Both the position numbers and the translations under genes were made by a program. A stretch of 64,000 nucleotides of DNA from Flavobacteriia bacterium. GTDB lineage: Bacteria; Bacteroidota; Bacteroidia; Flavobacteriales_D; Crocinitomicaceae. The stretch is from assembly GCA_947446925.1 (NCBI GenBank), contig CANFHU010000002.1, positions 160,090 through 224,089 on the forward strand, in the 5' to 3' direction. Position 1 is the stretch's first letter; every line of letters begins with the position of its first letter. The notes beneath the pieces are model-generated. The model made no database searches. It was not told the origin of the DNA and worked only from the letters and a program-made list of their open reading frames with translations. Below, piece by piece: positions 1 to 8,304 of the stretch.

Positions 1-560
1 TTTATTTCCCGAGCGATTTGTATGTGATTGGACAAGAGTTCGCTTAACGGAACTGCTTCGAATTTTTCCCCATATTGAAAGTTTAAAAACTCTCGGTACG
101 ATAAACCATATAATTCGTAGGAAACTTTTCGTCTACTTAGATCTCCATTTCCCTTATAGAGATGAAGTAAGGAAGAACTTGAGTATACGATTCTTAACTC
201 TGGGAATGAGTCATAGATTGCTTTCAATTCATTCGACCAATCTTGGCCTAGTTTAACATTTGGATATTTATGAATTTCATCTAAAAACAAATAGTTTCCT
301 CCACTTTTATAAAAAGTATCTGCTAAATCAAATATGGAATTTGTATAAAAATAAGGCAAATCTAAAGAGGTGTACAAAACAAGGTGTTTTTTTTGTAATT
401 CTTTTGCTCGCTGGAGCATTAAGGTTGTTTTACCTGTACCTCTCGCACCTTTTATTTCAATAAGTCGGTTGTCCCACTCTATTTTTTTGGATAAATATCG
501 CTGAAAATGCGTTGATAAACCTCGAATTAGTCGTTCGGATATTTCAAAAAGTATGTCCAT
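1..560 (-). CDS. AAA+ ATPase (DUF4143-type family), C-terminal part outside the window
   Basis: Reading from the ATG at 560 towards base 1 gives an open frame of 186 codons that runs off the window edge. It shows a Walker A motif (GARGTGKTT, about residue 34 on), a Walker B with DEIHKYP, and a sensor-like YSSSS stretch, in the same order as the complete gene at 28766-29935, of which it is clearly a relative. Members of this family have an N-terminal P-loop ATPase, a winged helix and a C-terminal DUF4143 region of PD-(D/E)XK fold; only the ATPase part can be seen here. Their role is not established. No partner gene is visible, and two copies of an inverted-repeat unit lie just upstream (587-686). 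Confidence 0.85.
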   Translation of the reverse strand, partial: MDILFEISERLIRGLSTHFQRYLSKKIEWDNRLIEIKGARGTGKTTLMLQRAKELQKKHLVLYTSLDLPYFYTNSIFDLADTFYKSGGNYLFLDEIHKYPNVKLGQDWSNELKAIYDSFPELRIVYSSSSLLHLYKGNGDLSRRKVSYELYGLSYREFLNFQYGEKFEAVPLSELLSNHIQIAREI

Positions 561-586
561 TATTTTATATATATGCGATTAAATGT

Positions 587-686
587 ACCGTAAATATATG
601 AATAAAAACGGAATGTAATCCACTTTTTTATGATTAAAAAACGTAATATAAACCGTTTTATATTGTTGAATAACGGAATAGATTCC
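587..686. promoter_or_regulatory. Two tandem inverted-repeat units upstream of the AAA+ ATPase gene
   Basis: Two 35-bp units at 587-621 and 652-686 share the plan ACCGT, 16 bases, ACGGAAT, three or four bases, then TCC. The arms CCGT and ACGG are separated by exactly 16 bases in both units. About 21 of 35 positions match. They lie 27 and 92 bp upstream of the ATG at 560. The pair resembles the doubled palindromes upstream of the ATPase genes at 28766 and 43038, although the sequence differs. Role unknown; operator or self-recognition site are possibilities. Confidence 0.5.
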
Positions 687-1013
687 TCTTTTTGTCATTC
701 CCATTCCAAAAACTCCATCAAACTGATCACCGAAATTCCTTGGTGTCTGTTTCCATTGAAATATAAAACTCCTAAAAGTTTAAAGTATAACTACAACTTT
801 TGCTAAAAAAGATGAAAGTTGTAAGTATGATTATAACTTTTTATTAAGATAAAAGACTGAAAGATGAAAGAACAAAGACTTTCAATATAACCAATGCATT
901 CTTCATTCAATTTTATATTTATGTTTATTAACTTCTTAGTATTTTTACACCACGATCCGACCATCAAAGATTGGCTATGAGATCTACTTCGCAAGGAGGA
1001 CCCGTACATTCTA
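687..1013. other. Gene-free stretch with one weak hairpin
   Basis: I find no convincing gene here. ACAACTTT at 793-800 and AAAGTTGT at 815-822 form an 8-bp inverted repeat, and the following 841-880 is purine-rich, with AAAAGAC-like words also found at 30688-30891. Nothing else stands out. Confidence 0.4.
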
Positions 1014-1197
1014 ATTTGAAGCTTAGGAATATAAAAATAAGGTGACGCTACGCAACACTATGAAAGGCCTCAGTCGAAAGATTCTCGTAAGAGACATTGG
1101 AATTCAGAACTTTGCAGTAAACCTAATCGTGTTAATGGAAGCTTCGATTAACCGTGGTGTACGGGTTTTTTATTGGTGATAACTTTTGTTACTTTTT
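1014..1197. repeat. 184-bp direct repeat, copy A
   Basis: This copy matches 3128-3311 without gaps and with five mismatches, three of them inside the last 174 bp. Within it lie a small hairpin TCTC-GTAA-GAGA (1083-1094), alternative inverted repeats around 1121-1152 (TAATCG with CGATTA, and GTTAAT with ATTAAC), and near the end CCGT-GGTGT-ACGG (1152-1164) followed by a T-run, which looks like an intrinsic terminator. In copy B the hairpin loop reads GCAA, so both loops fit the GNRA tetraloop rule. I do not recognise the family; a structured RNA is possible. Confidence 0.85.
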
Positions 1198-1391
1198 TTG
1201 ATATTTAGTACAGGATTAAAAACCAACCACACAGGGAAAAGGATAATTCTATATTTTTAGTTATATTTAATCTAAAATGCATTAAATGACGGTGATTAAC
1301 ATCTCTTTGAAATAATAGCAATTTTTACAAGGTTTATAAATTAAGTTGTGCTAAAAACTAATGTTCTACACAAGGCAGTTAATCAATAAAA

Positions 1392-3092
1392 TTGAAACTT
1401 GTGCATAAAAAAACAACAAACAAAAAAGAAAGTTATATTCTTTGTGGATTATTTCATGTTTCATGGACATTTGTTCTGCGTCATGACTCTTCCGGACTTT
1501 TCATCAAATTGATTTACTTTATTGTTTTAAATCTTCTTCTATTTTCCAGACCATTATTTGCGCAACCAGGTGGCGGTGGTGGTTTATCAATAGGTTCTTT
1601 ATACGACGAAAAACTTGAAAGGATAGATTTTTTTTCTGATTCTTCTATTAAAATCAGAACTTTTATTTTAAATGGTGAGAAAATTCATCAAGAAACGTTT
1701 CTTTTTCAACGATTATTAAATCAAAAAGTTAAGAGGTCAATTAATAGTTTAGTTTATGCGTTTTTACTTCCTCCCTCTGATGATATAGATGGTGATGGGT
1801 ACTTGGATAATCAATCAAACCAAAGAATGTTTATCTTGAGAAACCAAGATACGATGATCATTGATTTTGTAGGAATAATTGGAGAAAACCCAGCCGGGAT
1901 AAGAGATTTGATGGATTCCCTCGTAATTCAAAAAGGATATTTTAAATTTTACCGGTTTAAAAATACAGAAAGTCTTATATGTGATGACTTTCATAAAAAT
2001 AGAAGGTTAATCGGGAATGGCTTAACTCCAACTACTGTAAAGCATTTATCCTGTGAAGGTTATTTAGAACATAATTTAAAAATTGACCTTTCTTTTTTAT
2101 TAGATAAAAATCTTCCACCCTCCTATTTTCTCAAAAGAGCAGCATATTATTTACGATACAATCAGCCTGAACTTGCTTTGATTGATATCGGTGTTGGTAT
2201 TGAAAAAAGTAATGGAACTATAAATTGCGAAATGCAATACTTGTTTTGTACTGCGTATTCACAAACTGGGCAATACGAAAAAGCAATTAAAAACATATCC
2301 GATGCCATTCACTGCAAACAGTATAAATGGGATGAAGAATGGGAAAGCAAAGTAAGAAATTACGAAATAAGAATAGATTTATTCATAAATATGAAAAAAT
2401 ATGAAAAAGCGTTAGAAGATTACAATACAATATACTCTATTTCTCAATATAAAATTGGCGCAAACATTGAAAGGGCAAATTTTAAAATGAAATATCTAAA
2501 GGATTATAAAGGAGCAATTTTAGATTTGAAAATGACCATTGACTCAATACCTGAAAATCATTTAAATGACCGTCTGCAAGGATCATCCGAATATGCGGAT
2601 ACTTATTTTACTCTTGCAATGGCAGAATATTTAAATAATGAAAAAAAAATAGCATTTAAACATTGGTTAAAGTCAGAAGAATTTGGATATAACAAATCAA
2701 GTTCAAATGGTACAATTATTCATTTTGATTCCATAATTAAGCAAAATCCAAATGCTCCTGAATTATACCTTTCACGAGCTATTGAACAATTTGGAATAGG
2801 ATTTTATTTAGGTATGGGAGAAGAGACAAAAAAGTGTTTTTATAAAGCTCTTGATGACATTAATAAAGCAGAAGAGTTAAAAATGAAAAGTTATAGAATC
2901 AATATGTATCGCGCATCTGTATTAAATCAATTAAAAAAACACGAGGATGCTTTGAAAGAAATTGATAAAGCGATTCTTAAAAACAATAAAGATCCAAGAT
3001 GCTTCCTTATTCGTTACCAGATAAGCAAGAGTGAAACAGATTTACAACAATATAAAATACTCTCTCAAAATTGGAAATGGGAAAAATATTAG
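1392..3092 (+). CDS. Exported TPR-repeat protein between two direct repeats
   Basis: 566 codons from the first possible start. The N-terminal part has a hydrophobic segment ending in LFAQ (about residues 38-58), a typical Bacteroidota signal peptide, followed by a glycine run and a DIDGDGYLD stretch that resembles a calcium-binding loop. The C-terminal half (about 240-560) has repeated alpha-helical segments of TPR type, such as the stretch with YEKAIKNISDAI. No ATG exists upstream of the signal peptide: the frame opens with TTG at 1392, and TTG at 1509 would put the start right at the signal peptide. That may mean an unusual start or a 5' end damaged by recombination. The gene fills most of the space between the two 184-bp repeats. 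Function unknown; TPRs suggest protein binding in the envelope. Confidence 0.7.
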   Translation: MKLVHKKTTNKKESYILCGLFHVSWTFVLRHDSSGLFIKLIYFIVLNLLLFSRPLFAQPGGGGGLSIGSLYDEKLERIDFFSDSSIKIRTFILNGEKIHQETFLFQRLLNQKVKRSINSLVYAFLLPPSDDIDGDGYLDNQSNQRMFILRNQDTMIIDFVGIIGENPAGIRDLMDSLVIQKGYFKFYRFKNTESLICDDFHKNRRLIGNGLTPTTVKHLSCEGYLEHNLKIDLSFLLDKNLPPSYFLKRAAYYLRYNQPELALIDIGVGIEKSNGTINCEMQYLFCTAYSQTGQYEKAIKNISDAIHCKQYKWDEEWESKVRNYEIRIDLFINMKKYEKALEDYNTIYSISQYKIGANIERANFKMKYLKDYKGAILDLKMTIDSIPENHLNDRLQGSSEYADTYFTLAMAEYLNNEKKIAFKHWLKSEEFGYNKSSSNGTIIHFDSIIKQNPNAPELYLSRAIEQFGIGFYLGMGEETKKCFYKALDDINKAEELKMKSYRINMYRASVLNQLKKHEDALKEIDKAILKNNKDPRCFLIRYQISKSETDLQQYKILSQNWKWEKY

Positions 3093-3127
3093 TTTAGTAT
3101 TACATTATGGTATTAGTCATGTTAATG

Positions 3128-3311
3128 ATTTGAAAATTAGGAATATAAAAATAAGGTGACGTTACGCAACACTATGAAAGGCCTCAGTCGAAAGATTCTC
3201 GCAAGAGACATTGGAATTCAGAACTTTGCAGTAAACCTAATCGTGTTAATGGAGGCTTCGATTAACCGTGGTGTACGGGTTTTTTATTGGTGATAACTTT
3301 TGTTACTTTTT
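3128..3311. repeat. 184-bp direct repeat, copy B
   Basis: Second copy of the element at 1014-1197, with a constant offset of 2114 bp. The three internal differences are all transitions: C1048 to T3162, T1088 to C3202, A1140 to G3254. Copy B continues into CCAAAGC and an A-rich run that pairs with the preceding CTTTTT, a tail that copy A lacks. It starts 35 bp after the stop codon of the TPR gene, so the terminator-like end could serve that gene. Confidence 0.85.
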
Positions 3312-3344
3312 CCAAAGCAAAAAAAGTAAGCAAAATGCTTTTTT

Positions 3345-3956
3345 TTAATATAATTCATTATCAAACGGAATTAGATCTTGCAGTTTTGGTAGTGTTCTAA
3401 TGATTATTTTCTTTTTTGATTTTCGGATTTGTTTATTTGTGTCACAACGTTCTAATTTTACTATTCTAACTCCAGTAGAGAGGTTAAAGTCAATAGTGGT
3501 TAATACGCCATTTCCGTCAGAGTAAGTTTCTGAAAATCCTATTAATTCAAAATTTCCATGTTGGAATCTAAAAGTATGACTGAAGTTTCCTCTCAATAAT
3601 ACATTGTTTACACGTAACACCCCTTTTTGAATTGTAACATCTGAAAAACCATTTCCTTTTTGGTAGCCTTCTCTACCATTTGGGTATTGTGGTTCAATCA
3701 GTTTTGAGGTCGTAACAATTAATTTAGAGAAACCATCTTTGTCCACGAAAAAAACTTGAAATCGATACGGTGCCATTTCATGTAAGGTATCTTGGGTTAC
3801 AATTACTTTATCGTCGATACCATCGTAATTCAAATCACCTTGAACTTCCATTACGAGGTGGTTAAAATGGAGTTTGGTAGAGTCTGTTTGAGCGAAACAC
3901 GTAAATTGAAAAAACAGGAAAAATGGGGGTAAAATTCGTTTTAGATAGCCATTCAT
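3345..3956 (-). CDS. Exported hypothetical protein with an FG-GAP/EF-like motif
   Basis: 203 residues with a hydrophobic leader ending FTCFAQ, so probably secreted to the periplasm or beyond. Residues around 38-52 contain GDLNYDGIDDKVIV, the kind of calcium-loop plus beta-strand seen in FG-GAP and VCBS-type repeats. No enzyme motif is visible. The ATG shares one base with the TAA of the upstream gene at 3956-4873 (TAATG), so the two are almost certainly co-translated. The partner is one of two paralogous exported proteins in this cluster, which suggests a joint envelope role of unknown nature. Confidence 0.7.
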   Translation of the reverse strand: MNGYLKRILPPFFLFFQFTCFAQTDSTKLHFNHLVMEVQGDLNYDGIDDKVIVTQDTLHEMAPYRFQVFFVDKDGFSKLIVTTSKLIEPQYPNGREGYQKGNGFSDVTIQKGVLRVNNVLLRGNFSHTFRFQHGNFELIGFSETYSDGNGVLTTIDFNLSTGVRIVKLERCDTNKQIRKSKKKIIIRTLPKLQDLIPFDNELY

Positions 3957-4873
3957 TACATTCTATGTTTGTAATCACTATTGATGGATATATAATTGTA
4001 ATGAGGATCAACAAAATAGATTATTGGCGTACAACTTATGGAAGCTTCTAATTCTTCAAATCCTAAAAACACTTCTGGTAGGTTTTTAAATAATGAACCT
4101 ACAAATTGAATAATGATCTTAGGATCTTCGGATAAAGCAGTAAGAGAACAACTTTCTGAACTGCCAAATGAAATTTCATTGATTTTATTTCCTTTTAAAT
4201 CCAATATGATCATATCACTTGAAAGTATTTCACTTACAACAAAATACTGATAGTTTTCTGATTTGTAATAATGAAATTTTAAATCTTTGATAGGATAATC
4301 AAATGGTTGATTTCTTGCTAATTGTGAAAAAGGAAATTCGTTTGCACTTATTTTTTTCCAAACAAATGGTTGTAATTTCGTTAACTGGAATGGATTGGAT
4401 TTTCCGATGGACACCAAAATTCTGAATTCGTTCCCTAATTTAGTAACTACTTGATGATTGACTTCAAAACCAAACATAAAATCATCGGGAGATAACGTAT
4501 TTTGTGCATCTTCTACATCAGCATACATATTGATTTTAGCGATCGATTTTAAAGTTGAAACAGGAATTTTTACTAATGCATTGGTTTCGTAATTGTAGAG
4601 ATATACTGTGTCTTTTTCTGCTGTTTTTGTGCCTTGTAACAAGCGTTTTCGATATACGTCGGTAAGCATGACACGTTGGATGTCTGTTGGGTTTTCTGGT
4701 AAAATACCAATCGAATCCATGAATTGTTCGTTAGCATAGATGTCAGATAATGAAATAAATCCGGTTTTCTGATTGTTTGCTAACGTATATTGACTCAAGG
4801 TAAAAATAGCGAGAGATTGAGCATAGGTTCCAAGTGCGAAGAACACCCAAATAAATAAAATCAAATATTTCAT
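3956..4873 (-). CDS. Exported hypothetical protein, paralogue 1
   Basis: 305 residues with a signal peptide ending GTYAQ. I do not recognise the family. The protein is a clear paralogue of 6892-7794: both start with a segment of the pattern FTLxQYTxANNxKTGFISLSD, share RKRLLxGTKxxEKDTVYLYN and the late block KDLKFHYYKSENY, and end with a cysteine-containing FVxP segment. Parts of the DNA are nearly identical while others have diverged. No catalytic motif or transmembrane helix beyond the leader is visible. It overlaps the next gene by one base. Confidence 0.75.
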   Translation of the reverse strand: MKYLILFIWVFFALGTYAQSLAIFTLSQYTLANNQKTGFISLSDIYANEQFMDSIGILPENPTDIQRVMLTDVYRKRLLQGTKTAEKDTVYLYNYETNALVKIPVSTLKSIAKINMYADVEDAQNTLSPDDFMFGFEVNHQVVTKLGNEFRILVSIGKSNPFQLTKLQPFVWKKISANEFPFSQLARNQPFDYPIKDLKFHYYKSENYQYFVVSEILSSDMIILDLKGNKINEISFGSSESCSLTALSEDPKIIIQFVGSLFKNLPEVFLGFEELEASISCTPIIYFVDPHYNYISINSDYKHRM

Positions 4874-4908
4874 ACTGAAAAATAAGGAATTAAAGCAACT
4901 AAGTATGT

Positions 4909-5457
4909 TTAATCATTCAATACCTTCCACAAAATCTTCGCGATGTTGTTGGCATCATCTATACCTCGGTGGTGGATTCCTTCTAATGGAATGTTCAAAA
5001 ACTTAAGCGCACCATCCATACCAAGTTCGTGACCCAGTTTGTTTTTAAGGGCAAACAAGGTTTTCACATTAATGTGAGAAGGTCCCATAGGATAACCAAT
5101 CCCCATATCGGTACACTGACGACGAATTTGATTCATGTCGTATGCACCGAAACTTGCCCATGCTCGTGATGGAGTTTCGTACTCTTTCTTTAAAATTCGA
5201 AAAGCTTCTTGTAGCGTTATTCCTTCCTTTTCTACCAATTCAGGTGTTATGGTTGTTAGTTCCGTACAAAATTCACTGACAACTGAACGTTCAGGTTTAA
5301 CAATGATACCGCGGTTATTTGTGATTTCTCCTGTATAAACATCCAACAAACACACTCCAATTTCAATGATTTCGTTTACCATTCCTTCTGGTGTTGGACC
5401 ATTCCAACACGTTGCTTCTAAATCGATGATTACTATTTTATCTAATTTTTTCGCCAT
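4909..5457 (-). CDS. 3'-5' exonuclease of the DEDDh (ERI-1/KapD-like) type
   Basis: 182 residues covering a single RNase T-like exonuclease domain. The DEDDh acids are in place: D12 and E14 in IIDLEATCW, D107 in GAYDMNQ, and H162/H163 with D167 in IHHRGIDDA. This fold removes nucleotides from RNA or DNA 3' ends with two metal ions; ERI-1-like members often trim structured RNA. It is cytosolic, with no leader. The stop of the upstream gene (5463-5870) lies only 5 bp away, so it may be co-transcribed with those AT-rich genes, but its own base composition is more like the housekeeping genes. Substrate is not predictable. Confidence 0.88.
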   Translation of the reverse strand: MAKKLDKIVIIDLEATCWNGPTPEGMVNEIIEIGVCLLDVYTGEITNNRGIIVKPERSVVSEFCTELTTITPELVEKEGITLQEAFRILKKEYETPSRAWASFGAYDMNQIRRQCTDMGIGYPMGPSHINVKTLFALKNKLGHELGMDGALKFLNIPLEGIHHRGIDDANNIAKILWKVLND

Positions 5458-5462
5458 ACTAT

Positions 5463-5870
5463 TTATACTTTAGTTCCATTCAAAGGAGACTCTAATAAAA
5501 AATCTCTCCATGCAATAATTATTTCCTTAAAATCTACAGTTGGAATACTAAACGAATCTGAATTTTCTGGATAAAAAATAACTAAATCTAAATAAATAGT
5601 TATTTGAATAGTCTCACTTCCATTGTCTAGTTCGCTTTCCTCTTCATTTAATACAGTCTCAATATCAGGTAAGAGTAATTCATCAATATCACTTGAACGA
5701 CTCCAACTGTATAAAAAAGTGGTTAAAAATTTATTATTTGTAGACGGTATTTTATCAATGTCCTTAATTTTTGTAACTGGACCTTCATAAACTGAGTTAT
5801 AAAAATTAATTTTATATTTATCTATTATCCCTTGATTCATAATTGATTTGTTTTTAATGAATTTATTCAT
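5463..5870 (-). CDS. Hypothetical AT-rich protein, immunity-protein-like
   Basis: 135 residues from the ATG at 5870; a TTG nine codons further up is possible but less likely. No signal peptide. Many acidic residues in the middle (ETVLNEEESELDNG) and a C-terminal block IIIAWRDFLLESPLNG. Small acidic cytosolic proteins with a terminal W-x-x-F-L segment are common among immunity proteins of polymorphic toxin systems in Bacteroidota, but I cannot name a family. The neighbouring 44-codon gene repeats this terminal block, so the two probably derive from one ancestor. Base composition is strongly AT-rich, which suggests recent acquisition. Confidence 0.6.
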   Translation of the reverse strand: MNKFIKNKSIMNQGIIDKYKINFYNSVYEGPVTKIKDIDKIPSTNNKFLTTFLYSWSRSSDIDELLLPDIETVLNEEESELDNGSETIQITIYLDLVIFYPENSDSFSIPTVDFKEIIIAWRDFLLESPLNGTKV

Positions 5871-5889
5871 AGTTATGTTATAAACTATT

Positions 5890-6024
5890 TTAATCAATTA
5901 ATTCACTATTAGTACTAGAACAAGAATAGCCATTCAAAGTTGTAGTTTCTAAAAAACACCTCCATGTTTCGGTGATATAAATGCTCATTTTATATGGTTC
6001 ATTTGGTACAATAATATTTGTCAT
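5890..6024 (-). pseudogene. 44-codon fragment, apparent truncated paralogue of the next gene
   Basis: An ATG at 6024 opens a 44-codon frame ending with TAA at 5890. Its middle, ITETWRCFLETTTLNG, matches the C-terminal block IIIAWRDFLLESPLNG of the gene at 5463-5870 in order and spacing (W-R-x-F-L-x-x-x-x-L-N-G). It therefore looks like the tail of a duplicated copy whose front was lost, with a fresh ATG, or a small intact gene. It sits 19 bp from the start of its relative and 5 bp from the gene before it. Confidence 0.45.
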
Positions 6025-6029
6025 AAATA

Positions 6030-6659
6030 TTAATTTGATGGTGGTGGTAGAATATTACCATTCATATAATATCGAATAAAGTTTTCGGATTTCTCTGTTA
6101 ATGATGCTAACTCAGCAATGTCATCTTCATTATTTCTGAAAATTAAATCATCTTGATAACTACCTGGATTATATGATATTAATATTAAAGAACCATCGTA
6201 GTCATAACTTGCATCAAATACTAAATCTGTTTCAAATTCTTTATTTTTGTCATAGTATGATTTGATGGTATGAGAAAAGTCATACTGATTTGTTTCTATT
6301 ATAAATGGTGAATCACATATTACATTTCCTAATTGGTCATATAATTTATTTAAACAACCAACCAATGAATTGTTTTTATCATAAATATTATAAGATTCTA
6401 AACTAAAATCATTTACAACGGATTTTTTAACAATGAAAATATATGTTAGAAGTTTATCTAGTAAAGTTTCAATTATCTCACTTTCAATTTCATCTGTTCT
6501 TAAAAAATAATAAATACTATGTAATATTTTATTTTCAAAATATTCTTTAGTTACTATTTCATTGTTACTATCAAAATATACTTTATAATAATTTATTGAA
6601 TTATTAATCTGATTGTTAGTTAATTCATCATTAAATTCGTTAAAGTATTTAATTTTCAT
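6030..6659 (-). CDS. Hypothetical very AT-rich protein
   Basis: 209 residues, no signal peptide and no membrane segment, rich in Asn, Ile, Tyr and acidic residues. I recognise no family or motif. The DNA is far more AT-rich than the flanking genes; some 60-base lines hold about 20 percent G+C. It precedes the 44-codon fragment by 5 bp and probably shares its transcript. The position next to immunity-like genes hints at an acquired defence or immunity cassette, but no toxin gene is seen. Confidence 0.55.
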   Translation of the reverse strand: MKIKYFNEFNDELTNNQINNSINYYKVYFDSNNEIVTKEYFENKILHSIYYFLRTDEIESEIIETLLDKLLTYIFIVKKSVVNDFSLESYNIYDKNNSLVGCLNKLYDQLGNVICDSPFIIETNQYDFSHTIKSYYDKNKEFETDLVFDASYDYDGSLILISYNPGSYQDDLIFRNNEDDIAELASLTEKSENFIRYYMNGNILPPPSN

Positions 6660-6891
6660 TAGTATTATAGATAAAACATTAATTTCTACTAAAAATAAGT
6701 ATTATTCTGTATACTAGCAATTAATGAAGGGCATTTTAGTATGTGGTAAAACCAAGAATACACTTTTCTAAATTACCATTGAACTTATCGTAGCTAATCT
6801 GAACTATCCAATACGATCGGAATTTTTTCTCCCTACATCTGAAAAATTTGTGTCGGAAAGTAGTGAATGTAGACTTTTATCTGTTTAAATA
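6660..6891. other. Gene-free AT-rich spacer
   Basis: About 230 bp between divergent-looking blocks of the same minus-strand cluster. I see no open frame, hairpin or repeat that I can support. The sequence is AT-rich up to about 6770 and then returns to the local average, which may mark the edge of the acquired segment. Confidence 0.3.
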
Positions 6892-7794
6892 CTAATGTCG
6901 ATTATCACAATTGATCGTAAGGGGGGAGAGTGTTGGGTAAACAAAATAAATTTTATTACACGAAAAAACAATGGTTTCAAATCCTAGAAAAACTTCGGGT
7001 TGACTCTCAAATAAAGTACCTACGAATTGTGTTTTATATTGAGTTCCTTCTACAATTTTAGCGATAGAAGAACTTTCAGAGTTTGAGAATACTATTTCAT
7101 TGACTTTATTTCCGATTAAATCTAAAATTACCAGATGTCGCGAAAACATATCACTTACAACAAAATACTTATAGTTTTCTGATTTGTAATAATGAAATTT
7201 TAAATCTTTAATGGGGGTAGAAATTTGTTGTTTGTTATTCATTTTTGAAAAAGGAAATTCCTTGTCGCTAATTTTTTTCCACACAAATGGTTGTAATTTT
7301 TGCAGTTTGAAAGGGTTGGACGTTCCAATGTAAACGAATACCCTTGCTACGTCTCCTAATTCTTTGAGAACTTGATTATTCACTTCCATTCCATACATGA
7401 AATCGTTTGGATTAGCTGGTTGTACTAAATCTTCTTCGTGTGCATAGTCATTGATTTTAGCAATTGTTTTGATGGATGAAACAGGCGTTTTTACTAATGC
7501 ATTGGTTTCGTAATTGTAGAGGTAAACTGTATCTTTTTCCGTTGACTTCGTTCCTTCCAATAAGCGTTTTCGAAAAATGCTAGCGAGTGGGACACGTTGA
7601 AAATTTGAAGCGTTTTTCGGCAAAATCCCTATGGAGTCTAAAAATTTTTCGTTGTCGTATTTGTCGGACAAGGAAATAAACCCCGTTTTTGTATTGTTCG
7701 CAGCAGTATATTGATTTAGGGTAAATAGTTCGATGGTTTGTGTATAGGCAAAAAATCCTATTAGAATGGAAAGGGTTAATACGATACTTTTCAT
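6892..7794 (-). CDS. Exported hypothetical protein, paralogue 2
   Basis: 300 residues from the ATG at 7794, where the signal peptide (MKSIVLTL to YTQ) begins; a TTG seven codons upstream would add a charged extension before the leader and is less likely. It is a paralogue of 3956-4873 over its whole length, with the same block order and similar size. The two copies differ mainly in the central and C-terminal parts. No catalytic residues can be assigned. The two paralogues bracket the AT-rich genes and the exonuclease, so one copy may have arisen by duplication that enclosed or was split by foreign DNA. Confidence 0.75.
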   Translation of the reverse strand: MKSIVLTLSILIGFFAYTQTIELFTLNQYTAANNTKTGFISLSDKYDNEKFLDSIGILPKNASNFQRVPLASIFRKRLLEGTKSTEKDTVYLYNYETNALVKTPVSSIKTIAKINDYAHEEDLVQPANPNDFMYGMEVNNQVLKELGDVARVFVYIGTSNPFKLQKLQPFVWKKISDKEFPFSKMNNKQQISTPIKDLKFHYYKSENYKYFVVSDMFSRHLVILDLIGNKVNEIVFSNSESSSIAKIVEGTQYKTQFVGTLFESQPEVFLGFETIVFSCNKIYFVYPTLSPLTINCDNRH

Positions 7795-7945
7795 ATTCTT
7801 ATCTTTTGGATTCAATGGATACTATGGAAAGGTTTTTCTTCAGTTATCAAGTCTTCTAAAAATTAACAATATATCCCTAAGACCCTAAATTTAAATAACT
7901 TTTTCCGATTTTTTTAGACAAAGAATACTTTAATCGAGTGTTTTC

Positions 7946-8302
7946 TCAATACGCTTGAACTAAAATTTCAGTTGGAATATTTAACGCTAAATGTATTTTT
8001 CGAATCATCTCAAGTGTCAATTTTCTTTTTTTATTTAAAATTTCACTAACACGACTTTTTAAACCAATGATTTTTACCAAATCGGATTGTGTGTAACCCA
8101 TTTGTTCCATACGAAATTTGATTGCTTCAATTGGATCGGGTAGGTCAATCGGAAAATACATACTTTCATATTTTTCAATAAGTAGACCTAAAATTTCCAA
8201 TTCATCCCCTTCAGGCGAACCTTTTTTAGCATCAAATATCACCTCTAAACGATCAAGCGCTTCTTGGTAATCTTGTTCTTTTTTAATTGGTTTAATATTC
8301 AT
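7946..8302 (-). CDS. higA: HigA-type antitoxin, XRE helix-turn-helix
   Basis: 118 residues. The C-terminal half carries a lambda-repressor-like HTH (MGYTQSDLVKIIG with the recognition helix around SRVSEILN), followed by LTLEMIRKIHLALNIPTEIL, which is typical of HigA. The N-terminal part with YQEALDRLEVIF and DELEILGLLIEKYE is the usual toxin-binding region of this branch. The gene starts 2 bp after the stop of higB, the characteristic toxin-first order of higBA. HigA binds HigB and represses the shared promoter. Confidence is high from family pattern and context. Confidence 0.92.
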   Translation of the reverse strand: MNIKPIKKEQDYQEALDRLEVIFDAKKGSPEGDELEILGLLIEKYESMYFPIDLPDPIEAIKFRMEQMGYTQSDLVKIIGLKSRVSEILNKKRKLTLEMIRKIHLALNIPTEILVQAY

Positions 8303-8304
8303 AA

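Noticed and set aside
803..1009. Minus-strand open frame of 68 codons before the repeat
   Set aside because: Composition is unlike coding sequence (serine- and cysteine-rich start, no family pattern), and it lies over low-complexity DNA.
945..1019. Plus-strand frame resembling a coding remnant (HDPTIKDWL, stop, DLLRKEDPYILI)
   Set aside because: Only about 22 codons around an in-frame stop, with no match I can name and no extension upstream; chance is as good an explanation.
1014..3311. Integron cassette or CRISPR reading of the 184-bp repeats
   Set aside because: Only two copies, no integrase or cas gene, and no attC core sites with the expected spacing.
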